Origin: a virus
IMG/VR virus record: IMGVR_UViG_3300030118_005216
Location: 1-54,227 of that record
Length of the DNA: 54,227 bases
Reading direction: 5' to 3' (one strand)
The position numbers and the translations under genes were made by a program. Numbering within the stretch: the stretch's first letter is position 1; the number at the start of each line of letters is the position of its first letter. The notes beneath the pieces were generated by a model. That model did no database searches. It was not told where the DNA came from and worked only from the letters and a program-made list of their open reading frames with translations. This document shows positions 35,779 through 43,747 of this stretch, piece by piece.

Positions 35779-36657
35779 ATGTCTATTTCAATCAACAAAT
35801 CTCCCGACAACAACACAGAAATTAGCGCTCTCGGGCAAATTGTGTACTGGACTCTCGGCAACAAAACGGATGCTGACTTTCTCAAGAAAGAACTGGAGAA
35901 CCAGAACATGGAAACTTTTGCTCCCGATAAAAACACAAACAAAGCTTCGCTTAAAATTGCTCTCACTTCGGTGTGCGCTAACCGTCGTCGCCTTGTTCGG
36001 CCCTTGGTTGGTGAGCGTGGTTACGCTGTCGTAACAGAGAAGAAAGATTCTAACGGCGTTAGTCTTGGTCACTCGGTAGATTTCGACGCTCTTTTGCCTG
36101 ATGGTAAAACAGAACCCGTGTTTCGCAATCCTGCTGACGGTAGCATTTTCAACCCACCGGAAGAGAATGCTATTCTTCACCGCTATCAAATCGAGCAACA
36201 AAGATGCTCATCTCACAAGTTGGGAATTGCGATGGTTAAAATGGTTGACCGTTTGCATGGCGTATCTTTGCGGCCAACTGGCGGTTTCTATTGGATCCCT
36301 GAACCAGCTATTCCGCGTTGGAATCTTCTTGCGCAATCCATTCAGGATTCTTCTCCGGACAAATCAAACGTCGTTTATTCTGTCCGGACTGCAATGGATG
36401 ACCAGCTTAGGTCTGCTGTTATCAGCGGTCTTACTCACTCCATTGAGACAGAGATAAAAGCTATGCAAGAATCTCTGGAAACTGACGACCTTGGAAAGCG
36501 TGCCCTTAAAACTAAGTCGTCGCGTTGTGGCCGTTTGCGTCAGCGCGTTGTCGGTTACCAGAAAATGTTCTCTGTGGCTTTGACTCAACTCGAAGACCAG
36601 CTTGACGAGGTAGAAACGGCGGAAGCCTTTTCTGTTCTGTCTTCTTTGGGAGCGTAG
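35779..36657 (+). CDS. unrecognised MoxR-cassette protein (292 aa), possibly DUF6744-like
   Basis: From ATG 35779 with SD CAACAGGA. The sequence has a basic patch NRRRLVRPL near 75, a phrase LRPTGGFYWIPEPAIPRW near 170 and a helical C-terminus with KSSRCGRLRQRVVGYQKMFS. I associate the GGFYWIP phrase with a phage family found beside MoxR/VWA genes (DUF6744, from memory, low certainty). No enzyme motif seen. Likely the substrate-binding or effector part of the cassette. Confidence 0.72.
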   Translation: MSISINKSPDNNTEISALGQIVYWTLGNKTDADFLKKELENQNMETFAPDKNTNKASLKIALTSVCANRRRLVRPLVGERGYAVVTEKKDSNGVSLGHSVDFDALLPDGKTEPVFRNPADGSIFNPPEENAILHRYQIEQQRCSSHKLGIAMVKMVDRLHGVSLRPTGGFYWIPEPAIPRWNLLAQSIQDSSPDKSNVVYSVRTAMDDQLRSAVISGLTHSIETEIKAMQESLETDDLGKRALKTKSSRCGRLRQRVVGYQKMFSVALTQLEDQLDEVETAEAFSVLSSLGA

Positions 36658-36659
36658 TT

Positions 36660-36962
36660 ATGGGCCGGACAACAACAGAAACAGGATGGCCGAACGTAAG
36701 TTTGTTGGATTATCCTACACGTCACCTTCGGGAGCGTGCACGGGATTTACCTTCGAATGTTTTTCTTATCCATTGTAGGAAAGCTGGAGGTGTCGGTGAA
36801 TTTTCTTACCGAGAGTTTGAGATTAACGCTGAACCGGGAGAAGGTATGCTTTCGGCTTTTTATCGTCACTACGGACAAGAGTGGGAGTGCGGTGTAAGGT
36901 ACGAATGGATTCATCTCCATAAAAAACAATTGAACGCCGCGTGGAGTTACTTCACCCGGTAA
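36660..36962 (+). CDS. last MoxR-cassette gene, unknown (100 aa)
   Basis: ATG 36660 follows two bases after the previous stop. 100 aa, mixed alpha/beta, with HCRKAGG and a Trp/Tyr-rich end (WECGVRYEWIHLHKKQLN). No family recognised. It is followed by the strong terminator, so it closes the transcription unit. Confidence 0.68.
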   Translation: MGRTTTETGWPNVSLLDYPTRHLRERARDLPSNVFLIHCRKAGGVGEFSYREFEINAEPGEGMLSAFYRHYGQEWECGVRYEWIHLHKKQLNAAWSYFTR

Positions 36963-36982
36963 AAAAACAAATTAGTTTTTAG

Positions 36983-37009
36983 CCTCGACTTCGGTCGGGG
37001 CTTTTTTTT
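36983..37009 (+). terminator. rho-independent terminator
   Basis: Stem GCCTCGAC / GTCGGGGC (one T-G pair) with a TTCG loop, followed at once by a run of seven T. Ends the MoxR cassette unit 20 nt after the last stop. Confidence 0.92.
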
Positions 37010-37365
37010 GTCTTCAGATTACGTCTCATCTCTGAAGAAAGTTTCATGTTTTTACTTGCAAAAACAAAAACGCATTTTGCGGAGATGGGTTCGCGTTTCT
37101 ATCTCTCCTGTGGATTACCCCTTTTCTTTTTTTTACGAAAGGCTAACCGCTGTGGAAAAACTCTTTTCTCAAACGATTAGCCCTCCTTCGTCGTCTGGAG
37201 TTTATCTCTCAGGAAATCTGGCTCGGACTCCTGTGATGACCGTCCGAACTCCGGAAGCTGGGTCTCTCTGCGAAACTCTATTTTGTCACCTATAATTGTT
37301 TGCCGCTTATTAGTACATGTAAGCAAGAGGGTTTTCTGTCAGACAAAACAACCACTTACGTATGA

Positions 37366-37401
37366 GTCAGGTGCTGACCAGAAAAAGTTGCTGTCTATAC
37401 T
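37366..37401 (+). promoter_or_regulatory. promoter-like pair with operator-like repeat
   Basis: CTGACC (37374-37379), 16 nt, TATACT (37396-37401; 5 of 6 to consensus). The -35-like box is covered by GTCAG-GTG-CTGAC (37366-37378). A repressor bound there would block the promoter. It could drive the replication block or a leader RNA across 37410-37637. Confidence 0.45.
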
Positions 37402-37602
37402 ATTAGAAGCAAGAACCTAATAACCTATGGTATCAGGGGGTAATAGGTACTGACAGGGTGGAGGGAAGCGTAACCCCAGAAGCTGGGTTTCTTCGCGAAG
37501 CTAATAATGTAGCTTAAACCTATATTATCCCTAAGGCTAACAAGTACTCACAAGCGTCAGGCAATTATGTTTGACGGTACTGTGGAATCACATAGTTTAT
37601 GC

Positions 37603-37629
37603 TTGACACCACTCTCCGCATACTATAGT
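37603..37629 (+). promoter_or_regulatory. promoter-like pair giving a near-leaderless start
   Basis: TTGACA (perfect -35, 37603-37608), 15 nt, TATAGT (37624-37629), then 8 nt to ATG 37638. The spacer is short by two, but both boxes are strong. There is no Shine-Dalgarno in the remaining 8 nt, so translation would be leaderless. TGACACCACT here (37604-37613) repeats at 30600-30609. Confidence 0.5.
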
Positions 37630-37637
37630 CTGTCTCC

Positions 37638-38000
37638 ATGACTACGAAGAACGAATTACTGACTCTCGCGAATCAGGCTTCTTTGGCTCTGGGTATCCCC
37701 CGGAATGAAGCTATTGCCTACTCACTTAGATTAGTCCTATCGATGAGTCCTCCTGTTGGGACAGACTCTCGTGGTCCCGATGAGGTTCTGGGTGCTGCCT
37801 CTCGTCTCATGGAGACAATGGGTAGTTTCACCATGGATGACCTTTTGGATGAGGTCTACGGAGACTCACCCATCTTTTCGCCCCATAAGGTGAAAATCTT
37901 TGCCGCGAAGCTTCTTACGGCTTCCGGCTATACACGGCGGCAGTTTCGACGGGGGAACCGTCGCCCTCTTCTTTGGTACAAACACAGCATGGAGCAATGA
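37638..38000 (+). CDS. small putative regulator, first gene of replication block
   Basis: 120 aa, helical (TLANQASLALGIPRNEAIAYSLRL), with a basic C-terminus HKVKIFAAKLLTASGYTRRQ then FRRGNRRPLLW that resembles a winged-helix DNA-binding end. No SD; probably leaderless (see promoter). It sits directly below the control region and overlaps the RHH gene, so an autoregulatory role is likely. No exact family. Confidence 0.68.
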   Translation: MTTKNELLTLANQASLALGIPRNEAIAYSLRLVLSMSPPVGTDSRGPDEVLGAASRLMETMGSFTMDDLLDEVYGDSPIFSPHKVKIFAAKLLTASGYTRRQFRRGNRRPLLWYKHSMEQ

Positions 38001-38275
38001 TGCTTAATATAAATTTTATCGGAAAGGCCCGACAGTCTGAAGTATTGGATGCCGCACGAAACGGCGGCACGGGTAAAAGGGAGCGCAAAGCTGCTTCTCT
38101 GCGTTTACCCCCCGACCTTTGGAATGAAGTAAAACGCGCGTCCAATCTGTTGAGCGCAATGTTTCCAGACAAATACGTTACAACAAACTCTACCATTGAG
38201 TTTCTACTCAGTGAGTCTCTTGAGGCTTTCTGGGAAGACCGCTCTCCCACCCCTTGTCTTGTCGAAGAAGAATAA
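37997..38275 (+). CDS. ribbon-helix-helix-type DNA-binding protein
   Basis: 92 aa from ATG 37997, which overlaps the upstream TGA (ATGA); ATG 38000 is equally possible. The part KAASLRLPPDLWNEVKRAS has the strand-then-helix pattern of RHH repressors, followed by a second helix TNSTIEFLLSESLEAFWE. The palindromes at 37366, 42130 or 50395 are possible targets. Function inferred from pattern. Confidence 0.7.
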   Translation: MMLNINFIGKARQSEVLDAARNGGTGKRERKAASLRLPPDLWNEVKRASNLLSAMFPDKYVTTNSTIEFLLSESLEAFWEDRSPTPCLVEEE

Positions 38276-38280
38276 AATAA

Positions 38281-38318
38281 AACCCCGGTTGCACCTTTGC
38301 GGGAGCACAACCGGGGTT
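38281..38318 (+). other. hairpin before primase-helicase gene
   Basis: Perfect 11-bp arms AACCCCGGTTG (38281-38291) and CAACCGGGGTT (38308-38318), no T-run afterwards. It starts 5 nt after the RHH stop and ends 15 nt before ATG 38334, with GGAG between. It may reduce read-through or shape translation of the next gene. Confidence 0.6.
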
Positions 38319-38333
38319 GCTTAGGAGCAGTAG

Positions 38334-40541
38334 ATGCCGAACCTTTTCCCTCTCAACATCACCCTCTTCAAAGAAGGCTTTACTAGTGTATCGCCTGTGG
38401 CTGTTACCGTCAAGGATGCCGCAAATCTTAGCCGTATATTTAGTAGTCCTCCAAAAAGGTCAGCGCAGTTCCCCAAGAAGCGTTTGCCTTGTTGGTCTCC
38501 AGCGAACTACCTGCCGAACACTAAGCGTGCGAATGATAACGTCAGCGAAGTGACAGTCCTTGTCTATGACTTTGACCATGGCAAAGACTCGCCCGACTTT
38601 GTGGCGAAGATTCTACGCAAGAAAAACATAGCGTTCATCCTACACACGACTTGGAGCCATAGACCAAGTGAGCCCCGATACCGTATGCTCCTGTTCTTGG
38701 ATAGGCCCCTCACCCCAAAAGAATATCCAACCGCATGGGCGAAGGGATTACGCTTTATGGGTTATGATGCTGGGGTTGACCGTCAGGCGCGGAACATATC
38801 CAGACACTATGCTTTGCCTGCCCAAGTTGACGGAGAAGAATACGTTGTAGAAATGAACTTAGCGGGTGTCCCCTTGAAATCAGATGAAATAAGCAAGCAG
38901 GATAAAAAAGAAGAACGCAAAGCTGGCGAGCCCGTTCTCAAGCTGGATACTCAACTGATTCTCGACACGGGTGAGATTACTTCTGTCGCAGCCCTCATGA
39001 AGAATGGGGAAGGGAAGTATAAATGTACTTGCCCCTTCCAAGAAGACGCCTCCCCCGGTTCAGCTTTTCTACGTGTCATGGCAGATGGCCGAACCTTTTT
39101 GCAATGCACGAGTGACAGGCACGACCATGAGGGTAAGCAGTTCTGGCTTAAGAATAAAACGCGAGGGAATCGCGCAGCCCGAAGTGTGGAGGATAGAGAG
39201 CAGCGCTTGGCTGAAATACCCGAAGACTTGAAGAACTACGCAGAGCGAAGATTAGCTTACAATGCAACTCAGGGTGTCTTCTACCGACACGCAGAAGGCG
39301 CTTGGCAAATTAGCCAGCCGATTCGCAAAGACCCATTGACTGACCACTTCATTGGTCTTTTGCCCAAGGGTTGTGACAAGAATCATGCAACAGCAATCAT
39401 AGACCATATTCTTTCTCGTCAAGTTTATGGCTTCGATTGTCAGAGCAGTCGTGCTCCTGTTGTTCGTAAGAACGAGGTTCCGATGCTCAATCTTTACGCA
39501 TGGCCAGACCTCCGAGCAAAAGCAGGAAAACATTCTCGTGTTTCAGAAATCGTAGAACTTCTTTGCGCGGGCGATGCGCAAGCTGTGAAGTGGTTGATGC
39601 ACTGGAGCGCAGCCTTAGTCCAGCATCCGGAGCGTAGAGCTATGGTGGCGGTGCTCGTTCTCTCTCCCCAACAAGGAATCGGTAAGAGTCTTTACGGCAG
39701 AATCCTTGCTGAGATTATTGGTAAAGGGAACTCTGTGGTCGTTAGCAACAAGGCGCTTCGCGATAACTTCAACGCCCACTACGTTACCAGTCTTCTTGTT
39801 CTGGCAGATGAGGTTGGTATCGACAAGAAGTCCGCAGACATAATCGCAGAGATTAAGGCCGCGATTACAGATGACCGGGTTCATTGCTCTACGCCTTACG
39901 CAGCCCGAACCACTGTGACGAACCGGATGACTTGGTGGCTTACCTCTAACAAGCGTAGGCCTTTTCTTGTTGAACAGGATGACCGCCGTTTCACAATTCT
40001 GTCTCCCGGTCAAGCAGAGAAGAAGTATCGGAAGATGCTTCAAGCCTGCTTCGACTCCAAGACCTCTAAGTTTGCTACAGACTTTTACGAAGAGATCCAA
40101 GGCTACGCAAACTATCTGAAGAATCTCCAGATTGATTGGAATCTCATTGCCCGTCCATACAACACCGACGCCAAGAAAGAAATCCAAGGCGCAAGTATGG
40201 GTAGCATGGAATCCTTCACCCTTGAACTTAGCACTAACGGCGCTTCCGAAACACTTAGTAACTATCCTCCCGGCCCTTCGTACTTGAGAATCTCAGAGCA
40301 AGCTGCCGCAAGCGTTGTTCCCTGTGAGACTTTGTATGGTTCGTATCGGGAGTACTGCACTAAGAATGGTAAGAATGACATGTACAGCGAAAACATGCTT
40401 CGTCTTGCCATTCGAGACATACCGGGAGTTTCTGTAGTTCCTGCCCGTGTTGGTGGCAGGAAGGTGCAAGTCTACCGAGGTTTGCCCAAGCAGAAAAAAG
40501 AAGAGGCTGGAAAAGTCGTAAGCATTTCGCCCCAACAGTAG
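38334..40541 (+). CDS. AEP-type primase fused to SF3 helicase
   Basis: 735 aa. Primase part: VYDFDHG near residues 77-83 gives the catalytic acids; HTTWSHRPSEPRYRMLLFLD and SRHYALP (about 155-161) are typical of archaeo-eukaryotic primases. A Cys/His patch (CTCPFQEDASPGSAFL...CTSDRHDH) near 227-265 may bind zinc. Helicase part: Walker A SPQQGIGKS near 445-453, Walker B LLVLADEVG near 485-493, then a DDRVHCSTPYA and TSNKRRPFL region. This one protein would prime and unwind the phage origin. SD GGAG precedes the start. Confidence 0.87.
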   Translation: MPNLFPLNITLFKEGFTSVSPVAVTVKDAANLSRIFSSPPKRSAQFPKKRLPCWSPANYLPNTKRANDNVSEVTVLVYDFDHGKDSPDFVAKILRKKNIAFILHTTWSHRPSEPRYRMLLFLDRPLTPKEYPTAWAKGLRFMGYDAGVDRQARNISRHYALPAQVDGEEYVVEMNLAGVPLKSDEISKQDKKEERKAGEPVLKLDTQLILDTGEITSVAALMKNGEGKYKCTCPFQEDASPGSAFLRVMADGRTFLQCTSDRHDHEGKQFWLKNKTRGNRAARSVEDREQRLAEIPEDLKNYAERRLAYNATQGVFYRHAEGAWQISQPIRKDPLTDHFIGLLPKGCDKNHATAIIDHILSRQVYGFDCQSSRAPVVRKNEVPMLNLYAWPDLRAKAGKHSRVSEIVELLCAGDAQAVKWLMHWSAALVQHPERRAMVAVLVLSPQQGIGKSLYGRILAEIIGKGNSVVVSNKALRDNFNAHYVTSLLVLADEVGIDKKSADIIAEIKAAITDDRVHCSTPYAARTTVTNRMTWWLTSNKRRPFLVEQDDRRFTILSPGQAEKKYRKMLQACFDSKTSKFATDFYEEIQGYANYLKNLQIDWNLIARPYNTDAKKEIQGASMGSMESFTLELSTNGASETLSNYPPGPSYLRISEQAAASVVPCETLYGSYREYCTKNGKNDMYSENMLRLAIRDIPGVSVVPARVGGRKVQVYRGLPKQKKEEAGKVVSISPQQ

Positions 40542-40550
40542 GAGGTAGAA

Positions 40551-42122
40551 ATGTTTCGCCGTATGTATTCGGTCCCCCATTTTTTGGAGGACATTCCCGG
40601 GGTTTGGAAAAACAAGAGAAGCCACGGCTTCCGTGTTCCTATCAACTGTTTACCCCTGATTGATAAGCCTCTGCCTGAAGGAACTGAAAAACTGAGCCTT
40701 GCTTTGTCTAGTAAGTATCTGCACGACTGGGTGGGTGACTTCTTGATGGAGCACCAGAAAGCCATCATAAACAAAGGTCTAAACCGTGAGGGTTTTCACG
40801 CTTGGTCTCCGCCCGGGTCTGGTAAAACTCTGTGCGGTATCGTGTGGCTCGCTGCTCACGCAGGCCCGAAGGTTGTAATTACAAAAGCAGCCGCCCGGGG
40901 GACATGGCGGGAAGAGATTCGTAAGTACTCTTCTTTTGAGCCCTTGATGCTCACTGGCCATAAACCTTTTCGTCTGTCCAACCAGAAGAATGTAATCTAC
41001 ATCACTGCATGGGAAACACTGATGCACTGGCAGAAGGAACTCAAAAGCCTACGCATCGATGCACTGGTCATGGATGAGATTCACTGGGCGAAGAACCCTA
41101 AGCGAGTCAAAGCTGTAGTTGGAAAAGATGGCCGATCAAAGTGGGAGCCTCTTTCTAATACAGCAGCGGCGTCAATGGCTGTAGCCCACTCAGCCCAAAG
41201 GCGTTTAGGCTTAACGGCCACTCCCATACCCAACCGACCAAAAGACTTGTGGGCACAGTTAGATTTAGTCGAGCCTTGGCAGTGGGGAACATTCCACACT
41301 TTTGGTGTGCGTTACTGCGGCGGCTACCAAGACACGTATGGATGGAAGTACGACGAACTTAGCAACGGGGAAGAGTTGCAGGAAAGGTTGCGCTGGTCAA
41401 AGCACAACACAAGCCAGAAAGCAATTAACGCTCGTTTGCCCAACAAGCGGCGTCAGGTGGTTTACCTCGAACAGTCGGAACAGAACCGACCATCAGCTTT
41501 TAGGCAAGACATAAAACGTGTGGCAAAGACCGGCGATAGAGAGAGTATGTTCGAGGTTATGCTTCACGAGGCTGCTTCACGTAAGCGCAAGTACATCATT
41601 GATAGGGTTTGCGATGCTGTGAAGTCCGGACAGAAAGTGGTTGTGTTCACAGGACGTAGAAAAGACTGCGACAAACTCGGACAAGAGTTGTCCGGAAAGA
41701 TTGGTGATAGTCCGATATGGTGTGCCCATGGCGGAACTACTTCTGAAGGCAGAGATCAGATTAGGAAAGAGTACATGGAGGAGTCTCGCGGGTGCGTACT
41801 CGTTGGGACCGGAGACGCATGGGGAGAGTCAGTCAATCTTCAGGACACAGACTTAGCCCTATTCGTAATGCTGCCATGGACACCCCGTTCCATTGGACAG
41901 TGGGAAGGCCGATTCGCGCGTCTGGGACAAAAGAGGCCAGTACTAATTACATACGTTATCGCTTCGGGAACAGTTGATGAACACGTCGCAGAGTTGCTTG
42001 TGGACAAACTTCCAGCAGTTGGACAGGTAGCTGATGATGAAGTGATTCAAGAGGTTGAAGCTGCCTTTTCGGGGACTCAGGAAGACCTGCTTGGTAGGAT
42101 TTCTTCACTTTTCTCGACTTAG
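40551..42122 (+). CDS. SF2 (SNF2-like) DNA helicase
   Basis: 523 aa. Walker A SPPGSGKTL near residues 85-93, DEIH box (VMDEIHWAKNP) near 174, LGLTATPIPNRP (motif III) near 222, and motif VI-like QWEGRFARLGQKRP near 450. The layout is that of small phage SNF2 helicases, which help replication or branch migration. It follows the primase-helicase by 9 nt. N-terminal 70 residues are unrecognised and may bind DNA. Confidence 0.88.
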   Translation: MFRRMYSVPHFLEDIPGVWKNKRSHGFRVPINCLPLIDKPLPEGTEKLSLALSSKYLHDWVGDFLMEHQKAIINKGLNREGFHAWSPPGSGKTLCGIVWLAAHAGPKVVITKAAARGTWREEIRKYSSFEPLMLTGHKPFRLSNQKNVIYITAWETLMHWQKELKSLRIDALVMDEIHWAKNPKRVKAVVGKDGRSKWEPLSNTAAASMAVAHSAQRRLGLTATPIPNRPKDLWAQLDLVEPWQWGTFHTFGVRYCGGYQDTYGWKYDELSNGEELQERLRWSKHNTSQKAINARLPNKRRQVVYLEQSEQNRPSAFRQDIKRVAKTGDRESMFEVMLHEAASRKRKYIIDRVCDAVKSGQKVVVFTGRRKDCDKLGQELSGKIGDSPIWCAHGGTTSEGRDQIRKEYMEESRGCVLVGTGDAWGESVNLQDTDLALFVMLPWTPRSIGQWEGRFARLGQKRPVLITYVIASGTVDEHVAELLVDKLPAVGQVADDEVIQEVEAAFSGTQEDLLGRISSLFST

Positions 42123-42126
42123 CGCA

Positions 42127-42154
42127 TTGACAGGTGTCCGACACCTGTGATAGC
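42127..42154 (+). promoter_or_regulatory. promoter-like site with 19-bp palindrome
   Basis: TTGACA (42127-42132), 16 nt, GATAGC. The spacer is a perfect palindrome ACAGGTGTC-C-GACACCTGT (42130-42148). The core GTGTCCGACAC recurs at 50395-50405. The -10 box is weak (3 of 6), so this may need an activator or be an operator only. It would drive the nuclease/recombination/polymerase genes. Confidence 0.5.
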
Positions 42155-42182
42155 CTCAATACACCTTTCAACAGGAGTACCC

Positions 42183-42653
42183 ATGAACATCTTCTTCCTT
42201 CACCCCGACCCCGGCCTCGCTGCCCGTTCGCTTTGCGACAAGCATGTGCCCAAGATGGCTCTGGAGACCGCTCAGATGCTCTGTACCGCCGTCAATGAGC
42301 ATGGTGGTACCTCGGCCTACAAGAGCGCTTACAAGAACCACCCAAGCACCGTATGGGCGCGTCGTAGCCAGACCACCTTCCTGTGGCTCTGTGAACACGG
42401 ATTAGCTATCTGCTCTGAGTACACCAAGCGGTTCGGCAAGGTCCACAAGTGTGAGGCTGTTATTCGAGAATGCCGAGAACAGATTAGTCTTCTTCCCAAT
42501 GAGGGCGCTTATCCTGCTCCGCAATGTATGCCCGACCAGTACCGATGCGACTCTCTCTTCGATGCGTACCGTGCGTACTACATCAACGAGAAGGCTTACT
42601 TCGCCAAGTGGGAGAAAGGAACGCCTGCTCCGAGCTGGTGGCCCAATGTCTAG
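42183..42653 (+). CDS. conserved phage protein of unknown function
   Basis: 156 aa from ATG 42183 (SD CAACAGGA 6 nt upstream). It starts MNIFFLHPDPGLAARSLCDK, continues HVPKMALETAQML, has YKNHPSTVWARRS and MPDQYR, and ends with many Trp. I recognise this pattern (CDKHVxKMxLETAQ ... HPSxxWxR ... PDxY) from many marine phages, where it is unnamed or loosely called a pyrimidine-dimer glycosylase. That name is not supported by motifs here. Codons are G/C-rich. Confidence 0.75.
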   Translation: MNIFFLHPDPGLAARSLCDKHVPKMALETAQMLCTAVNEHGGTSAYKSAYKNHPSTVWARRSQTTFLWLCEHGLAICSEYTKRFGKVHKCEAVIRECREQISLLPNEGAYPAPQCMPDQYRCDSLFDAYRAYYINEKAYFAKWEKGTPAPSWWPNV

Positions 42654-43506
42654 GATTCTTCTTAACGCTGGCCCATCCGAGCGCGGTTGGCACCGCATTG
42701 AGGGAGCATCCCGCTGCTTACGTCTATTCGCTTGGCGTGAGACAGGAGCCCTAAAGTGGAAGACAAGTATGCCACTTGTGAAGGGTAGCCTTCTCCACAT
42801 CGGACTGGCCCACTACTACGCACGCAAACGCTGTGTCCTGAATGGTGAAGACCCTGACACTTACTACACGCCTGAGGAGGCTGTGCATGCTTTGTCAGAG
42901 ATTGAGGCAGAGGCAGCAGAGACTGCGCACGACGTCGCGCTCTGGCGCGTACACGTCCCTACTATTGTATTAGCGCTAAAAGAATATGAGGCTCGTTGGC
43001 AGTATTGCCGCTGGGAGCCCGTCATGGTCGAAGAAGAGTTGAGAGCGCATATCCCCAAGATTGGTGGTGAAGGTAAATTCCTATTCACCCAACGCGCTGA
43101 CTTAGCCGTAAAAGATGCAGACGGTACTTACTGGATTGTTGACCACAAATCCTGCTACCGCATTGAGAGCAAGACTCTCCGACAGCACATTCTTTCCGGA
43201 CAGTTTCTTGGTTACCAGTTGTTTGGTCGAAAGCTTTGGGGAGAGAAGTTTGGAGGCATAATCGTGAACCGCGTGAAACTGTCTGAGCCTTTTGGTTTTG
43301 ACCGCACAGTTCTGGAGCCTGCCCCTAACGCCATCAAGGTATTCGCAAAGAACTTAGCCCTACAGGAACAGATGGTTGATATGTTTGTAGGCAAGCCGCC
43401 TCTTGAGTGGCCCGCCGTCTACAGTGACCAAACGTGTTGGGGTAAGTACGGTAAATGTGACGCCTTTGAACTTTGCCAATGGGGACCAGAAGATGCCATA
43501 CGCTGA
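42646..43506 (+). CDS. PD-(D/E)XK exonuclease with Fe-S-type Cys set (RecB/Cas4-like)
   Basis: 286 aa from ATG 42646, overlapping the previous gene by 8 bases; the frame to 42451 is a shadow. Motifs: KGSLLHIGL (His 51), RADLAV (Asp 152), IVDHKSCY (Asp 166, Lys 168), SGQFLGYQL (QxxxY near 186-190). Cys 24 plus Cys 264, 271 and 277 match the one-plus-three cysteine layout of Fe-S nucleases of the AddB/Cas4 kind. It probably resects DNA ends for recombination. It is followed directly by the HNH gene and the Sak4-like gene. Confidence 0.85.
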   Translation: MSRILLNAGPSERGWHRIEGASRCLRLFAWRETGALKWKTSMPLVKGSLLHIGLAHYYARKRCVLNGEDPDTYYTPEEAVHALSEIEAEAAETAHDVALWRVHVPTIVLALKEYEARWQYCRWEPVMVEEELRAHIPKIGGEGKFLFTQRADLAVKDADGTYWIVDHKSCYRIESKTLRQHILSGQFLGYQLFGRKLWGEKFGGIIVNRVKLSEPFGFDRTVLEPAPNAIKVFAKNLALQEQMVDMFVGKPPLEWPAVYSDQTCWGKYGKCDAFELCQWGPEDAIR

Positions 43507-43747
43507 TAAAAAAGACAAGAAAGCCCACGACAAGAAGTACGGAAAGAAAACGAAGTCTCTCCGAGTACTGAGAAATAAGGCTCGTAGAAAAGCTCTCCGA
43601 GAAGGTAGAGCATCTAAAGGCGATGACACCCACGTTGACCACAAGGTTCCGCTTTCCAAGGGTGGCGGCAACGGAGATGGGAATACCCGTGTGGTCAAGG
43701 CAGAGACGAACATGAAAAAGTACAACAAGACAACAGGAACAGCATGA
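43493..43747 (+). CDS. small HNH-type protein
   Basis: 84 aa from ATG 43493, overlapping the nuclease gene by 14 bases. N-terminus very basic (KKDKKAHDKKYGKKTKSLR). HNH core: THVDHKVPLSKGGGNGDGNT, then NMKKYNKT. The His-Asp-His and downstream Asn match the beta-beta-alpha metal fold. Could be a nicking endonuclease for recombination or packaging. Stop overlaps the next ATG (ATGA). Confidence 0.72.
   Translation: MPYADKKDKKAHDKKYGKKTKSLRVLRNKARRKALREGRASKGDDTHVDHKVPLSKGGGNGDGNTRVVKAETNMKKYNKTTGTA

Larger units (their letters stand above)
37010..37637. promoter_or_regulatory. intergenic control region without a credible gene
   Basis: About 630 bases. The only long frame (37008-37295) would start with TTG inside the terminator T-run and is rejected. 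Visible: two near copies of GAAGCTGGGT (37254-37263, 37479-37488), the second followed by the palindrome CTTCGCGAAG (37491-37500); an ACCTAT/ATAGGT pair (37423-37447); ATGGTATCAG (37427-37436), also at 32078; two promoter-like pairs listed separately. It separates the MoxR cassette from the replication block. Confidence 0.6.

Noticed and set aside
37008-37295. 95-aa plus-strand frame after the terminator
   Set aside because: It would begin with TTG inside the terminator's T-run, has no ribosome site and reads through shared control repeats.
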